Below are positions 7,194 to 14,524 of a stretch of 14,524 nt of DNA, in pieces (position 1 is the stretch's first letter; each line of letters opens with the position of its first letter). The notes under the pieces are model-generated. The model ran no database searches, was not told where the DNA came from, and worked only from the letters and a program-made list of their open reading frames with translations. Made by a program: the position numbers and the translations under genes. Origin of the DNA: Actinobacteria bacterium UBA2541 (lineage in GTDB: Bacteria > Actinomycetota > Actinomycetes > Nanopelagicales > Nanopelagicaceae); NCBI GenBank assembly GCA_002340925.1, contig DDMR01000017.1, forward strand, positions 1 through 14,524, in the 5' to 3' direction.

Positions 7194-8093
7194 ATGTCTA
7201 AAGCGAATGAAGCCCAAGTCGGTGGCGCACGCGTAAAGCGTGGCATGGCCGAGATGCTAAAGGGCGGCGTCATCATGGATGTTGTTAATGTTGAACAAGC
7301 AAAGATTGCTGAAGATGCAGGTGCAGTTGCAGTAATGGCGCTAGAGCGCGTTCCTGCAGATATTCGTGCCCAAGGTGGCGTTTCTAGAATGTCAGATCCT
7401 GACATGATTGAAAAGATTCAAGCTGCAGTTTCAATTCCCGTAATGGCTAAGGTTCGAATCGGACACTTTGCAGAAGCACAGATTTTGCAGACTTTGAACG
7501 TTGATTACATTGATGAATCCGAAGTTCTGACTCCAGCGGACTACGAACACCATATTGATAAGTGGAATTTCACAATTCCATTCGTCTGCGGTGCAACTAA
7601 TCTCGGTGAAGCACTTCGTCGTATCAATGAAGGTGCAGCAATGATTCGTTCTAAGGGTGAAGCTGGCACTGGCGATGTTTCAAACGCCACAACTCACATG
7701 CGCAAAATTGGTTCAGAGATTCGCCGACTAACTTCAATGCGTGAAGACGAACTTTATGTAGCTGCTAAAGAACTACAGGCGCCTTATGCACTAGTAAAAG
7801 AAGTTGCTGAAACTGGAAAGCTTCCCGTTGTTCTCTTCACTGCAGGTGGAATCGCTACTCCAGCAGATGCCGCGATGATGATGCAGCTTGGCGCCGATGG
7901 CGTATTTATTGGTTCTGGAATTTTCAAATCTGGCGATGCTGCGAAGCGTGCTGCGGCTTGCGTGAAGGCAACGACTTTCTACACCGATGCAAAAGTTGTC
8001 GCAGATGCTTCTCGAGGTTTAGGTGAGGCGATGGTTGGCATAAATGTTGCTGACATTCCTGTTCCACATCGATTGGCCGAACGGGGCTGGTAG
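7194..8093 (+). CDS. pdxS: Pyridoxal 5'-phosphate synthase, synthase subunit
   Basis: The (beta/alpha)8-barrel subunit of the DXP-independent vitamin B6 pathway. It builds PLP from ribose 5-phosphate, glyceraldehyde 3-phosphate and ammonia delivered by PdxT. Length 299, as usual for the family. Signature elements: [10 protein letters not shown] with D29 (the ring-forming Asp), [12 protein letters not shown] with K86 (Schiff-base Lys, equivalent to Lys81 in Bacillus), and [12 protein letters not shown] with K154 (equivalent to Lys149). [20 protein letters not shown] forms the phosphate-binding end. It has the clearest ribosome site in the window. The stop is 2 bases from the pdxT start, so the two subunits are made together. 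Confidence 0.98.
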   Translation: MSKANEAQVGGARVKRGMAEMLKGGVIMDVVNVEQAKIAEDAGAVAVMALERVPADIRAQGGVSRMSDPDMIEKIQAAVSIPVMAKVRIGHFAEAQILQTLNVDYIDESEVLTPADYEHHIDKWNFTIPFVCGATNLGEALRRINEGAAMIRSKGEAGTGDVSNATTHMRKIGSEIRRLTSMREDELYVAAKELQAPYALVKEVAETGKLPVVLFTAGGIATPADAAMMMQLGADGVFIGSGIFKSGDAAKRAAACVKATTFYTDAKVVADASRGLGEAMVGINVADIPVPHRLAERGW

Positions 8094-8095
8094 AA

Positions 8096-8686
8096 ATGAA
8101 CGTTGGAGTTTTAGCGCTCCAAGGCGATTTTCGAGAACATATCATCGCACTCGGAGAGTGCGGTGTAACTGGAAAATTAGTAAAGACCGAATCTGATATT
8201 CGGAATATTGAAGCCCTCATCATCCCAGGCGGCGAATCAACGACAATTAGCAAGCTAGCTAGCGCCTTTGGTTTATCTGAATTAATCTCAAATCGAATCG
8301 CTGACGGCATGCCTACTTATGGATCATGCGCAGGAATGATTCTGGTCGCGAAATCAATAATTGATCCAGCATCAGATCAAGAAACCTTCGGCGGAATTGA
8401 CATGGAAGTTCGCCGTAATGCTTTTGGCAGACAGACCGAATCCTTTGAATTGGACTTAGATTTCAAATCGATTTCAGGTGCCCCAATCAGAGGCGTCTTT
8501 ATCCGAGCACCATGGGTCGAGTCACATGGGCCTGGCGTTGAGGTTCTATCGAATGTTGAAATATCGGGAGTCACACATCCGGTAGCCGTAAGACAGGGAC
8601 GGGTATTGGCTACGGCATTTCACCCAGAATTGACCGGGGATAACCGCGTGCATCGATATTTCCTCGAAGAGGTTTGTAAAAAGTAA
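8096..8686 (+). CDS. pdxT: Pyridoxal 5'-phosphate synthase, glutaminase subunit
   Basis: Class I glutamine amidotransferase (196 residues) that hydrolyses glutamine and channels ammonia to PdxS; twelve PdxT subunits dock on the PdxS dodecamer. The catalytic triad is visible: C78 in YGSCAGMI, and H176 with E178 in AFHPEL. PGGEST (45-50) forms the oxyanion-hole loop, and the N-terminal VGVLALQGDFREH is the family signature. It is co-transcribed with pdxS; GGGG at 8083-8086 may serve as its ribosome site. Confidence 0.97.
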   Translation: MNVGVLALQGDFREHIIALGECGVTGKLVKTESDIRNIEALIIPGGESTTISKLASAFGLSELISNRIADGMPTYGSCAGMILVAKSIIDPASDQETFGGIDMEVRRNAFGRQTESFELDLDFKSISGAPIRGVFIRAPWVESHGPGVEVLSNVEISGVTHPVAVRQGRVLATAFHPELTGDNRVHRYFLEEVCKK

Positions 8687-8728
8687 TTCAAGATAAACTA
8701 CAGCAATTGATTTATTGGGGGTTTCACC

Positions 8729-9478
8729 GTGTCAGGCCATTCCAAGTGGGCAACGACTAAGCACAAGAAGGCAATTATTGATTCCAGGCGTGCAAAAAAC
8801 TTTGCAAAACTTATCAAGGGAATTGAAGTTGCAGCGAGAAATGGTGGCACCGACATCACCGGAAACCCAACGCTCTTTGATGCAATTGCAAAGGCGAAGA
8901 AGAATTCGATGCCAGCAGACAATATTGATCGTGCGGTTAAGCGTGGTGCTGGACTTGAATCAGGCGGCGCTGACTGGCAGACGATTATGTATGAGGGATA
9001 CGGACCAAATGGTGTTGCGTTGATGATTGAGTGTTTATCTGACAATCGAAACCGCGCTGCATCTGAAGTTCGGGTTGCTGTTACTCGCAACGGGGGCTCG
9101 ATGGCAGATCCTGGTTCGGTTTCTTACATGTTTAATCGCAAGGGCGTGGTGATTGTTTCAAAGGCATCAGGAATTACTGAAGATAAAATTCTAGAACATG
9201 TTTTAGATGCAGGCGCAGAAGATGTTACTGATCTTGGTGAATCATTCGAGATTGTCAGCGAACCTAGCGATTTAGTCGCCGTAAGAACAGCTCTTCAAAG
9301 CGCTGGTATCGATTACGAATCTGCCGACACTTCATTTCTTCCATCAGTTTCGGTTCCGCTAGATGCTGAAGGGGCAACGAAAGTTTTCGCCCTAATTGAT
9401 GCAATCGAAGAGCTAGATGACGTTCAGAACGTCTTTGGAAACTTCGATGTATCAGATGAGGTAATGGCTACTCTTTAA
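8729..9478 (+). CDS. yebC: YebC/TACO1-family regulatory protein
   Basis: A 249-residue protein of the YebC family. Members were described as transcriptional regulators, and some promote translation through polyproline stretches on the ribosome; the role here cannot be chosen from sequence alone. It begins at GTG 8729 with the classic [21 protein letters not shown] start. [13 protein letters not shown] follows, then [14 protein letters not shown] (78-91), [14 protein letters not shown] (93-106) and [10 protein letters not shown] (112-121). It is preceded by a 42-base gap containing G5 (8717-8721) as a weak ribosome site and a TAAACT hexamer (8694-8699) that could be a -10 box, so it may head the yebC-ruvCAB transcript. 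The close link to ruvC is shared by many bacteria. Confidence 0.95.
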   Translation: MSGHSKWATTKHKKAIIDSRRAKNFAKLIKGIEVAARNGGTDITGNPTLFDAIAKAKKNSMPADNIDRAVKRGAGLESGGADWQTIMYEGYGPNGVALMIECLSDNRNRAASEVRVAVTRNGGSMADPGSVSYMFNRKGVVIVSKASGITEDKILEHVLDAGAEDVTDLGESFEIVSEPSDLVAVRTALQSAGIDYESADTSFLPSVSVPLDAEGATKVFALIDAIEELDDVQNVFGNFDVSDEVMATL

Positions 9479-9479
9479 G

Positions 9480-10019
9480 ATGCGCGTTCTCGGGGTCGAT
9501 CCAGGTTTAACAAGATGCGGTCTCGGAATTGTTGAAAATGGAGCTGCGCAGAAATTAGTCATGGTCGGTGTTGGAGTCATTCAAACTTCCGCCGATATTG
9601 AACTCGCCCAAAGATTGTTAGAACTTGAGACTCAGCTTCTGGTTTGGATAAAAGAATTTAAACCTGATGTCATCGCTGTCGAACGAGTCTTCTCACAATT
9701 AAATATCCGAACTGCAATGTCTACTGGTCAAGCTGCCGGAGTTGCATTACTGATTGCTGCACGCTCAGGCATTCCTGTAGCTATGCATACACCGACCGAG
9801 GTTAAAGCCGCGGTTACTGGATCAGGTCGTGCCGATAAGAAACAAGTTGCACTCATGGTTCAAAAATTGCTCTCCTTAAAAGAAATTCCAAAACCCGTCG
9901 ACAGCACAGACGCTTTGGCGCTTGCTATCTGTCATCATTGGCGAGGTTCTGGCAACGCTCGTATTGAATTAGCGGTTGCCAAAGAGAAAGCTCGTTTAGC
10001 AAAGGTGGCCAAGAAGTGA
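9480..10019 (+). CDS. ruvC: Holliday junction endodeoxyribonuclease RuvC
   Basis: RNase H-fold nuclease that acts as a dimer to cut four-way junctions during recombination repair. The four acidic metal ligands are present: D7 ([10 protein letters not shown]), E68 (AVERVF), and D141 and D144 ([14 protein letters not shown]). The junction-contact region is [20 protein letters not shown] (71-90). Length 179 residues, usual for the family. It starts one base after the yebC stop and ends in a GTGA overlap with ruvA, so yebC-ruvC-ruvA are very likely translated from one message. Confidence 0.97.
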   Translation: MRVLGVDPGLTRCGLGIVENGAAQKLVMVGVGVIQTSADIELAQRLLELETQLLVWIKEFKPDVIAVERVFSQLNIRTAMSTGQAAGVALLIAARSGIPVAMHTPTEVKAAVTGSGRADKKQVALMVQKLLSLKEIPKPVDSTDALALAICHHWRGSGNARIELAVAKEKARLAKVAKK

Positions 10020-10618
10020 TTGCTTCAGTCTCAGGAGTTGTTAAGGCAACGACTCTAAATTCTGCAGTCATTGAAGTTGGTGGGGTCGGTATTCAAGTTT
10101 CACTTCCTGCAAGATTTGCCGCTGCGCTGGTAGTCGGAACACATGCGGATATTTTTACAACCCTCGTTGTCAGAGAAGATTCGTTAACTCTCTTTGGCTT
10201 TGATCGCTCTAACTCACGGGACTTCTTCGAGCTGTTGCAGTCAGTTAGTGGAATCGGTCCGAAAGTCGCGCAATCTGCACTTTCAATTTACGAGCCAGAG
10301 GAATTGGCAAGTGCAATCGCTAGCGAGAATTCCGCAGCGCTGGAACGAATTCCGGGATTAGGCAAGAAGGGTGCACAGCGAACGGTTCTTGAGCTTAAAG
10401 ATAAAGTTTCTGACTTGGCTCGTAATCAAAGCACTGGTTCAAGTAGTAAGTCGCATTGGCGAACCCAACTGCAGAGCGCCCTGATTGGTCTTGGATTCAC
10501 AGCGCGGGATGCCGAGGCAACTATTGATTCGGTAGCAAGTGATCTCGGTGCAAAAGTAGATGAAACCGATATCTCCGAGCTCCTTAAGTTAGCCCTTCAA
10601 AATCGAGGGCGTGGCTAA
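10016..10618 (+). CDS. ruvA: Holliday junction branch migration subunit RuvA
   Basis: Tetrameric junction-binding protein that loads RuvB onto DNA. Domain I is an OB fold (1-63) with the acidic pin E54-D55 in [11 protein letters not shown]. Domain II has two helix-hairpin-helix motifs, [12 protein letters not shown] (78-89) and [20 protein letters not shown] (112-131). A flexible serine-rich linker (139-146) leads to the RuvB-binding domain III (about 150-198, [16 protein letters not shown]). The start is GTG 10016, sharing GTGA with the ruvC stop, with AAAGGTGG (10001-10008) as ribosome site. Length 200. Confidence 0.96.
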   Translation: MIASVSGVVKATTLNSAVIEVGGVGIQVSLPARFAAALVVGTHADIFTTLVVREDSLTLFGFDRSNSRDFFELLQSVSGIGPKVAQSALSIYEPEELASAIASENSAALERIPGLGKKGAQRTVLELKDKVSDLARNQSTGSSSKSHWRTQLQSALIGLGFTARDAEATIDSVASDLGAKVDETDISELLKLALQNRGRG

Positions 10619-10620
10619 AA

Positions 10621-11673
10621 ATGAGTGATGAGCAGAGATTGGTTGATTCAAGTTCTGATGATTTCGAACGCGCACAAGAATTGGCGCTACGTCCAAAGAC
10701 GCTGCAAGAATTCGTGGGACAAAAGCGCGTTGCAAATCAATTGGATCTGTTGCTATCTGCCGCGAGAAATCGCAATTCTCCGGCGGATCACGTCCTTCTC
10801 TCGGGCCCACCAGGTTTAGGAAAAACGACACTAGCAATGATTATTGCCTCCGAGATGAACGCTCCACTTCGAATAACGAGCGGACCAGCTATTCAACATG
10901 CTGGAGATTTGGCATCAATTCTCTCTTCGTTGGTAGAGGGTGAGATTCTATTTTTAGATGAAATTCATCGAATGTCTCGTCCAGCTGAAGAACTTCTCTA
11001 TCTTGCCATGGAAGATTTCCGAGTCGACGTAATTGTTGGAAAGGGCGCAGGCGCAACTGCGATTCCATTAGAGCTTCCACATTTCACTCTCGTTGGCGCA
11101 ACAACTCGTGCAGGTTTATTACCAAGTCCGCTGCGTGATCGATTTGGATTTACCGCGCAACTTGATTTCTATGAAGATGCCGAACTTTCTGTAATCGTTA
11201 AACGAAGCGCAGCTTTAATGGGAATCGAAATTAGTGAAATAGCCATCCAAGAACTTGGTTCAAGATCTCGGGGGACACCACGTGTGGCAAACCGCTTGTT
11301 ACGACGAGTTCGTGACTATGCCCAGGTTCACTCAAATGGAAAAGTTGATGTCAAGGAAGCTAAAGCAGCACTCGAATTGTATGAAGTTGATGCGATCGGA
11401 TTAGATCGTTTGGATTTGGCTGTATTGGAAACTTTGGTCAAGAGATTCAATGGCGGCCCGGTTGGAATTTCGACCCTCGCTATGGCAATTGGGGAAGAAG
11501 CTGAGACCATCGAATCTTTGGCTGAGCCATTTCTGGTCCGGATGGGATTTATCTCACGCACTCCACGCGGACGCATTGCAACACCTGCAGGATTCGAACA
11601 TCTGGGCTTAAAGGCACCCATAGGCTCGCCTGGACAGTTGGATTTTTTCGACACACCCGCCTCTGATGCCTAG
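10621..11673 (+). CDS. ruvB: Holliday junction branch migration ATPase RuvB
   Basis: AAA+ motor (350 residues) that forms hexameric rings on either side of the RuvA-bound junction and drives branch migration. Walker A is GPPGLGKTT (62-70) and Walker B is LFLDEIHR (110-117). Sensor 1 is VGATTRAG (158-165), and the arginine-finger region is SPLRDRFG (169-176). Sensor 2 is [16 protein letters not shown]. The C-terminal winged helix contains [23 protein letters not shown] (23-34) is the family N terminus. The ribosome site is GAGGG (10605-10609), and the gene follows ruvA by 2 bases. Confidence 0.98.
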   Translation: MSDEQRLVDSSSDDFERAQELALRPKTLQEFVGQKRVANQLDLLLSAARNRNSPADHVLLSGPPGLGKTTLAMIIASEMNAPLRITSGPAIQHAGDLASILSSLVEGEILFLDEIHRMSRPAEELLYLAMEDFRVDVIVGKGAGATAIPLELPHFTLVGATTRAGLLPSPLRDRFGFTAQLDFYEDAELSVIVKRSAALMGIEISEIAIQELGSRSRGTPRVANRLLRRVRDYAQVHSNGKVDVKEAKAALELYEVDAIGLDRLDLAVLETLVKRFNGGPVGISTLAMAIGEEAETIESLAEPFLVRMGFISRTPRGRIATPAGFEHLGLKAPIGSPGQLDFFDTPASDA

Positions 11674-11676
11674 ACT
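11671..11676 (+). promoter_or_regulatory. Possible -10 box for leaderless secD transcript
   Basis: TAGACT fits TANNNT and ends eight bases before ATG 11685. The first three bases are the ruvB stop. No Shine-Dalgarno sequence lies before the ATG, which is consistent with a leaderless message; no clear -35 was seen. Confidence 0.3.
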
Positions 11677-11684
11677 TGCACCTC

Positions 11685-13253
11685 ATGTCCGCCATAAATA
11701 ATTCCCAGAGCCAGAGCGCGAATTCCAAGAGCGCAAAAACTTCAGGTAAGCCTGCCAAGTCGATTGTCATTCTTGGCTTAGTCGTAATTGCGTTTAGCGT
11801 AATTGCAGTCTTTCAAGGTGCAACGAGTGTGAAGCTTGGCCTAGATCTTCGAGGTGGCACGAGCGTTACGCTCACACCACGCGCAACTGAAGGCGCAAAT
11901 GTAACGCCAGAAGCCATTTCGCAAGCAGTTGAAATTATTAGACAGCGTGTTAACTCAATCGGTGTTGCAGAAAGCGAAGTAACTGCACAGGGTTCTGGAA
12001 ATAACCGTCAGATTGTAATTTCGGTTCCGGGTGAAACTGGTGAAGAGATTGTGCAACTTGTTGGACAGACAGCTGAGCTACGTTTCCGCCAAGTGTTGGT
12101 TGAAGCAGCTCCAAACGCTGTATCTATCTCTGGAGATACCCAGACCGTAACTCTTCCAAATGGTGTTACACCTGAGCTAAGCGCAAAGTTCTCGGAACTT
12201 GATTGCACGAATCAGATTAATCTGCAGGGCGGCACAACAGAATCACCCGATGTAGCAGTCGTTTCTTGTGATCGTGGGGGAAGCGCAAAATTCATTCTTG
12301 CGCCAGCACAAGTATTAGGAAATATGATTTCAGAGGCGTCTGCGGCGATTGATCAACAAGGTGCAGCGGGCTGGTTTGTCTCTCTGGATTTCAATGGCGA
12401 AGGTGCAACAAAGTTTGGTGCGCTTACTCAAGCCGTGACTGGACTTGCTGCTCCGCAGAATCAAGTTGCGATAGTTCTAGATGGGCTTGTTGTCTCAGCT
12501 CCAAGAATTAATGAAGCAATCACAGGTGGAAGTGCACAAATCACCGGGAGCTTTAACCAACAAGAGGCTTCCAATTTAGCGAATGTCTTGAAGTACGGCG
12601 CGCTACCTTTGGCCTTTGATCAAGGTGAAGTCCTACAAGTTTCTCCGACTCTAGGATCTGATCAGTTGGAAGCTGGACTATTAGCAGGACTCATTGGATT
12701 TATTCTGGTCTTTTTATATTCACTCTTTTACTACAAGGCGCTGGGTGTAGTTACGATATTGTCGCTATTGGTAGCTGCAGGTATCGCTTACGTATCTATC
12801 CTTCTTCTCGGAGAGTGGCTTGGCTTTACACTGACGCTGGCTGGAATCGCCGGCATTATTGTTGCGGTTGGTATTACGGCCGATTCTTTCGTTGTTTACT
12901 TTGAGCGCTTGCGAGACGAAGTTCGCGAGGGTCGTTCGATTCGTTCTGCTGCTGAAACTGGATGGGTCAAGGCCCGACGCACAATCGTTGTGTCGGATAT
13001 GGTCTCAATGATTGCGGCAACACTTCTTTACTTCTTCGCTGTTGGCGGGGTTCGTGGTTTCGCATTTACGCTCGGGCTCACAACGCTTATCGATCTTCTG
13101 GTCGTTTTCTTCTTTACACATCCTCTGGTCTCACTGATGACAAGGATGAAGTTCTTCGCAAATGGCCATAAATTATCTGGCTTCTCGCAGAAGAGCCTAG
13201 GAATGAAGACCAGAACAATCAACTCAGATGTCACAGAAAATTCGAAAGGTTAA
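11685..13253 (+). CDS. secD: Protein translocase subunit SecD
   Basis: Membrane subunit that, with SecF, uses the proton gradient to help pull proteins through SecYEG. Counted from ATG 11685 (522 residues): TM1 at about 27-43, GLDLRGGTSVTL (52-63, the conserved start of the large outside domain), and the P1 head with VAIVLDGLVVSAPRINEAI (261-279). TMs 2-6 form the RND-like bundle from about 330 to 485, including ILVAVGITADSFVVYFERLR-like sequence near 391-409. Two cysteines in the outside domain (C174, C195) could form a disulfide. TTG 11676 would add only three residues and is less likely. There is no yajC gene between ruvB and secD, unlike most actinobacteria. secF follows four bases later. 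Confidence 0.96.
   Translation: MSAINNSQSQSANSKSAKTSGKPAKSIVILGLVVIAFSVIAVFQGATSVKLGLDLRGGTSVTLTPRATEGANVTPEAISQAVEIIRQRVNSIGVAESEVTAQGSGNNRQIVISVPGETGEEIVQLVGQTAELRFRQVLVEAAPNAVSISGDTQTVTLPNGVTPELSAKFSELDCTNQINLQGGTTESPDVAVVSCDRGGSAKFILAPAQVLGNMISEASAAIDQQGAAGWFVSLDFNGEGATKFGALTQAVTGLAAPQNQVAIVLDGLVVSAPRINEAITGGSAQITGSFNQQEASNLANVLKYGALPLAFDQGEVLQVSPTLGSDQLEAGLLAGLIGFILVFLYSLFYYKALGVVTILSLLVAAGIAYVSILLLGEWLGFTLTLAGIAGIIVAVGITADSFVVYFERLRDEVREGRSIRSAAETGWVKARRTIVVSDMVSMIAATLLYFFAVGGVRGFAFTLGLTTLIDLLVVFFFTHPLVSLMTRMKFFANGHKLSGFSQKSLGMKTRTINSDVTENSKG
13244..13249 (+). promoter_or_regulatory. secF: secF ribosome binding site
   Basis: GAAAGG ends eight bases before ATG 13258 and lies inside the last codons of secD. 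It supports 13258 over the in-frame ATG 13228 as the secF start. Confidence 0.5.
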
Positions 13254-13257
13254 TCGC

Positions 13258-14334
13258 ATGAGCCCACTTTCAGGAATCGGCGGCCGGTTATATCGCGGCG
13301 AAACTTCTATTGATTTTGTTGGCAAGAGACGGCGTTGGTATTCCTTCTCAGGACTTCTAATCGTGCTGTCAGCGGTTGTTCTAGGAACCCAAGGCTTGAA
13401 TCTTGGTATTGAGTTCAAGGGTGGATCCGAATTCTCTATTTCTAAGCCAGGTGTGACCGTGGAACAGGGTCGGGCCGCTATGAAAGCAGCAGGAGTAAGC
13501 GGAGAGAGCGTTGTTCAAATTGTTGGTAATGACCGGCTTCGCATCCAAACAGGTGCCCTTGAATCATTTAATGAAGTTAAAGAGTCTCTCGCCTCGACAT
13601 TTGGTGTAAATGTGGACGATATCGATACCCAGATTATTGGTCCATCCTGGGGAGATGAGATCACTAAAAAGGCGCTCTACGGTCTAATCGGTTTTATAAT
13701 TATTGTATTGCTCTTCTTGGCGATGACCTTCGAGCCAAAAATGGCAATTGCCGCCATAGTTGCAACTGTGCATGACGTTTTTATTACGGTCGGAATCTAT
13801 GCTCTGGTCGGTTTCGATGTAACACCTGCGACAATTATCGGATTCTTAACTATTTTGGGTTATTCGTTATATGACACGGTTGTTGTTTTCGACAAGGTTC
13901 GCGAAAACACAAAATCAATTACGAGCACAGGGAAAGTCACTTATTCAGCCGCCGCCAACTTGGCTGTAAATCAAACTCTGGTTCGTTCTTTCAATACCTC
14001 GGTAATTGCTCTGCTTCCGGTTGGCTCGATTCTTTTCGTTGGTTCGGGACTACTCGGCGCTGGAACACTGAAGGATCTCTCGCTCGCGCTATTCGTAGGA
14101 TTGGCTGTGGGAACTTATTCTTCTGTCTTCATTGCTACTCCATTGCTGGCACAGCTTCGTGAACGCGAACCTGCGATGCGAGCACTTGCTAAGCGCGTTG
14201 CACAACATGCACCAGGTGCAGTAACTGCAGAAGCTAAGGCCACATCTTCAGCAACAATTACAGATTTAAGTTCAAGCACCAAGACAACATGGGCGCGTGG
14301 ACCTCGTAATCAACCTAAGCGCAAGCGGCGTTAA
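13258..14334 (+). CDS. secF: Protein translocase subunit SecF
   Basis: Partner of SecD in the inner membrane. Counted from ATG 13258 (358 residues): TM1 about 28-46, LGIEFKGGSEFSI (49-61), a small outside domain to about 135, then five helices. The second-half signature is ILGYSLYDTVVVFDKVREN (199-217), with NQTLVRSFNTSVIALLP (238-254) after it. The tail is long, rich in Ala, Ser and Thr, and ends in a basic cluster (RGPRNQPKRKRR, 347-358), as in other actinobacterial SecF proteins. ATG 13228 would add ten residues overlapping secD; 13258 is preferred because of the ribosome site in front of it. It is probably the last gene of the secDF unit. Confidence 0.96.
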   Translation: MSPLSGIGGRLYRGETSIDFVGKRRRWYSFSGLLIVLSAVVLGTQGLNLGIEFKGGSEFSISKPGVTVEQGRAAMKAAGVSGESVVQIVGNDRLRIQTGALESFNEVKESLASTFGVNVDDIDTQIIGPSWGDEITKKALYGLIGFIIIVLLFLAMTFEPKMAIAAIVATVHDVFITVGIYALVGFDVTPATIIGFLTILGYSLYDTVVVFDKVRENTKSITSTGKVTYSAAANLAVNQTLVRSFNTSVIALLPVGSILFVGSGLLGAGTLKDLSLALFVGLAVGTYSSVFIATPLLAQLREREPAMRALAKRVAQHAPGAVTAEAKATSSATITDLSSSTKTTWARGPRNQPKRKRR

Positions 14335-14345
14335 GCTTTTCATTC

Positions 14346-14385
14346 TTTTAACTGGCGGGCTTAAACTTGCAATCGCTAGTTAAGA
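14346..14385. repeat. Inverted repeat between secF and relA
   Basis: Arms at 14346-14357 (TTTTAACTGGCG) and 14374-14385 (CGCTAGTTAAGA) can pair over 12 positions with two G-U wobbles, around a 16-base loop. No T-run follows on either strand, so it is not a canonical intrinsic terminator. It may still end secDF transcripts in the U-tract-free manner proposed for actinobacteria, or be a protein-binding site, since the right arm overlaps the predicted relA -10 box. Confidence 0.5.
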
Positions 14386-14386
14386 T
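14381..14386 (+). promoter_or_regulatory. Probable relA -10 box (leaderless)
   Basis: TAAGAT matches five of six bases of TATAAT and sits six bases before the relA ATG, the spacing expected if transcription starts at the A of the ATG. No Shine-Dalgarno sequence is present. The -35 is unclear: TTAAAC at 14361-14366 is too close for an ideal spacer. Confidence 0.45.
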
Positions 14387-14392
14387 AGAACC

Positions 14393-14524
14393 ATGAATCC
14401 GGTTCTAGATGGTCTAGCGAAGTCCTTACTCGCACACCATCCTGGCGCTTCCATCGCTGAACTTGAACGTGCGTACGACATCGCGGCTGACGCCCATGAG
14501 GGCCAACTTCGAAAGTCAGGCCAC
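14393..14524 (+). CDS. relA: RelA/SpoT-family (p)ppGpp synthetase/hydrolase, N-terminal fragment (cut by window edge)
   Basis: The first 44 codons of a gene that runs off the right edge. AELERAYDIAADAHEGQLRKSGH is the start of the RelA/SpoT HD hydrolase domain, normally followed by the P-x-x-x-H metal site outside this window. In actinobacteria the single long Rel protein both makes and degrades (p)ppGpp, the stringent-response signal; that it is bifunctional here is inferred. The N terminus is short (about 20 residues before the domain), which fits ATG 14393 as the real start. Its place just after secDF matches other actinobacteria, although apt is missing between them. Confidence 0.9.
   Translation, partial: MNPVLDGLAKSLLAHHPGASIAELERAYDIAADAHEGQLRKSGH

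Noticed and set aside
7924..8310. 128-codon minus-strand open frame across the pdxS-pdxT junction
   Set aside because: It lies opposite two genes with complete catalytic residues; no family pattern.
8698..9090. 130-codon minus-strand open frame
   Set aside because: It is antisense to the conserved start of yebC; no recognisable motif.
1..14524. CRISPR array, transposase, phage or toxin-antitoxin genes
   Set aside because: No regularly spaced repeats, transposase motifs or foreign-looking gene blocks were seen; all genes are housekeeping apart from the EF-G-like fragment.

Overview
The window looks like a chromosomal housekeeping segment from a low-GC, genome-streamlined actinobacterium. The gene order thrS – HIT – pgsA – PatA-type acyltransferase – pimA – membrane protein – DUF3048 – pdxS – pdxT – yebC – ruvC – ruvA – ruvB – secD – secF – relA is the actinobacterial order. 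From memory, the same succession runs through the Mycobacterium tuberculosis Rv2614c-to-Rv2583c region, where it is interrupted by more genes. AT-rich codon use, very short or overlapping gene junctions and compact proteins suggest a freshwater acI-type lineage (Nanopelagicales, for example Planktophila or Nanopelagicus). That placement is an inference and was not checked against any database.

Region by region: 1-1819 is threonyl-tRNA synthetase, cut at its 5' end by the window edge. A HIT-domain nucleotide hydrolase/phosphorylase follows (1828-2361). The only minus-strand gene (2344-2934) sits between the HIT gene and pgsA; it reads as part of an EF-G G domain that has lost its GTP-binding motifs. 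From 2951 to about 7103 is a tightly packed envelope cluster: phosphatidylinositol-phosphate synthase, PIM acyltransferase, PimA mannosyltransferase, a LemA-like single-pass membrane protein and a DUF3048 lipoprotein. Together the first three make the lipid anchor, phosphatidylinositol mannoside, on the inner face of the membrane.

From 7194 come pdxS-pdxT (the two subunits of PLP synthase), yebC (transcription factor or ribosome-associated factor), and ruvC-ruvA-ruvB (Holliday junction resolution). They are followed by secD-secF (Sec translocon accessory motor) and the first 44 codons of a RelA/SpoT (p)ppGpp enzyme at the right edge. I see no tRNA, rRNA, CRISPR array, insertion sequence or phage gene. 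No stretch over 300 bases lacks a gene; the longest gap is the 90 bases before pdxS.

Most of the window is ordinary. The items that stand out are the degenerate EF-G-like protein, the three gene starts that look leaderless (HIT, secD, relA), the absence of yajC and apt from their usual positions, and a long inverted repeat overlapping the predicted relA promoter.
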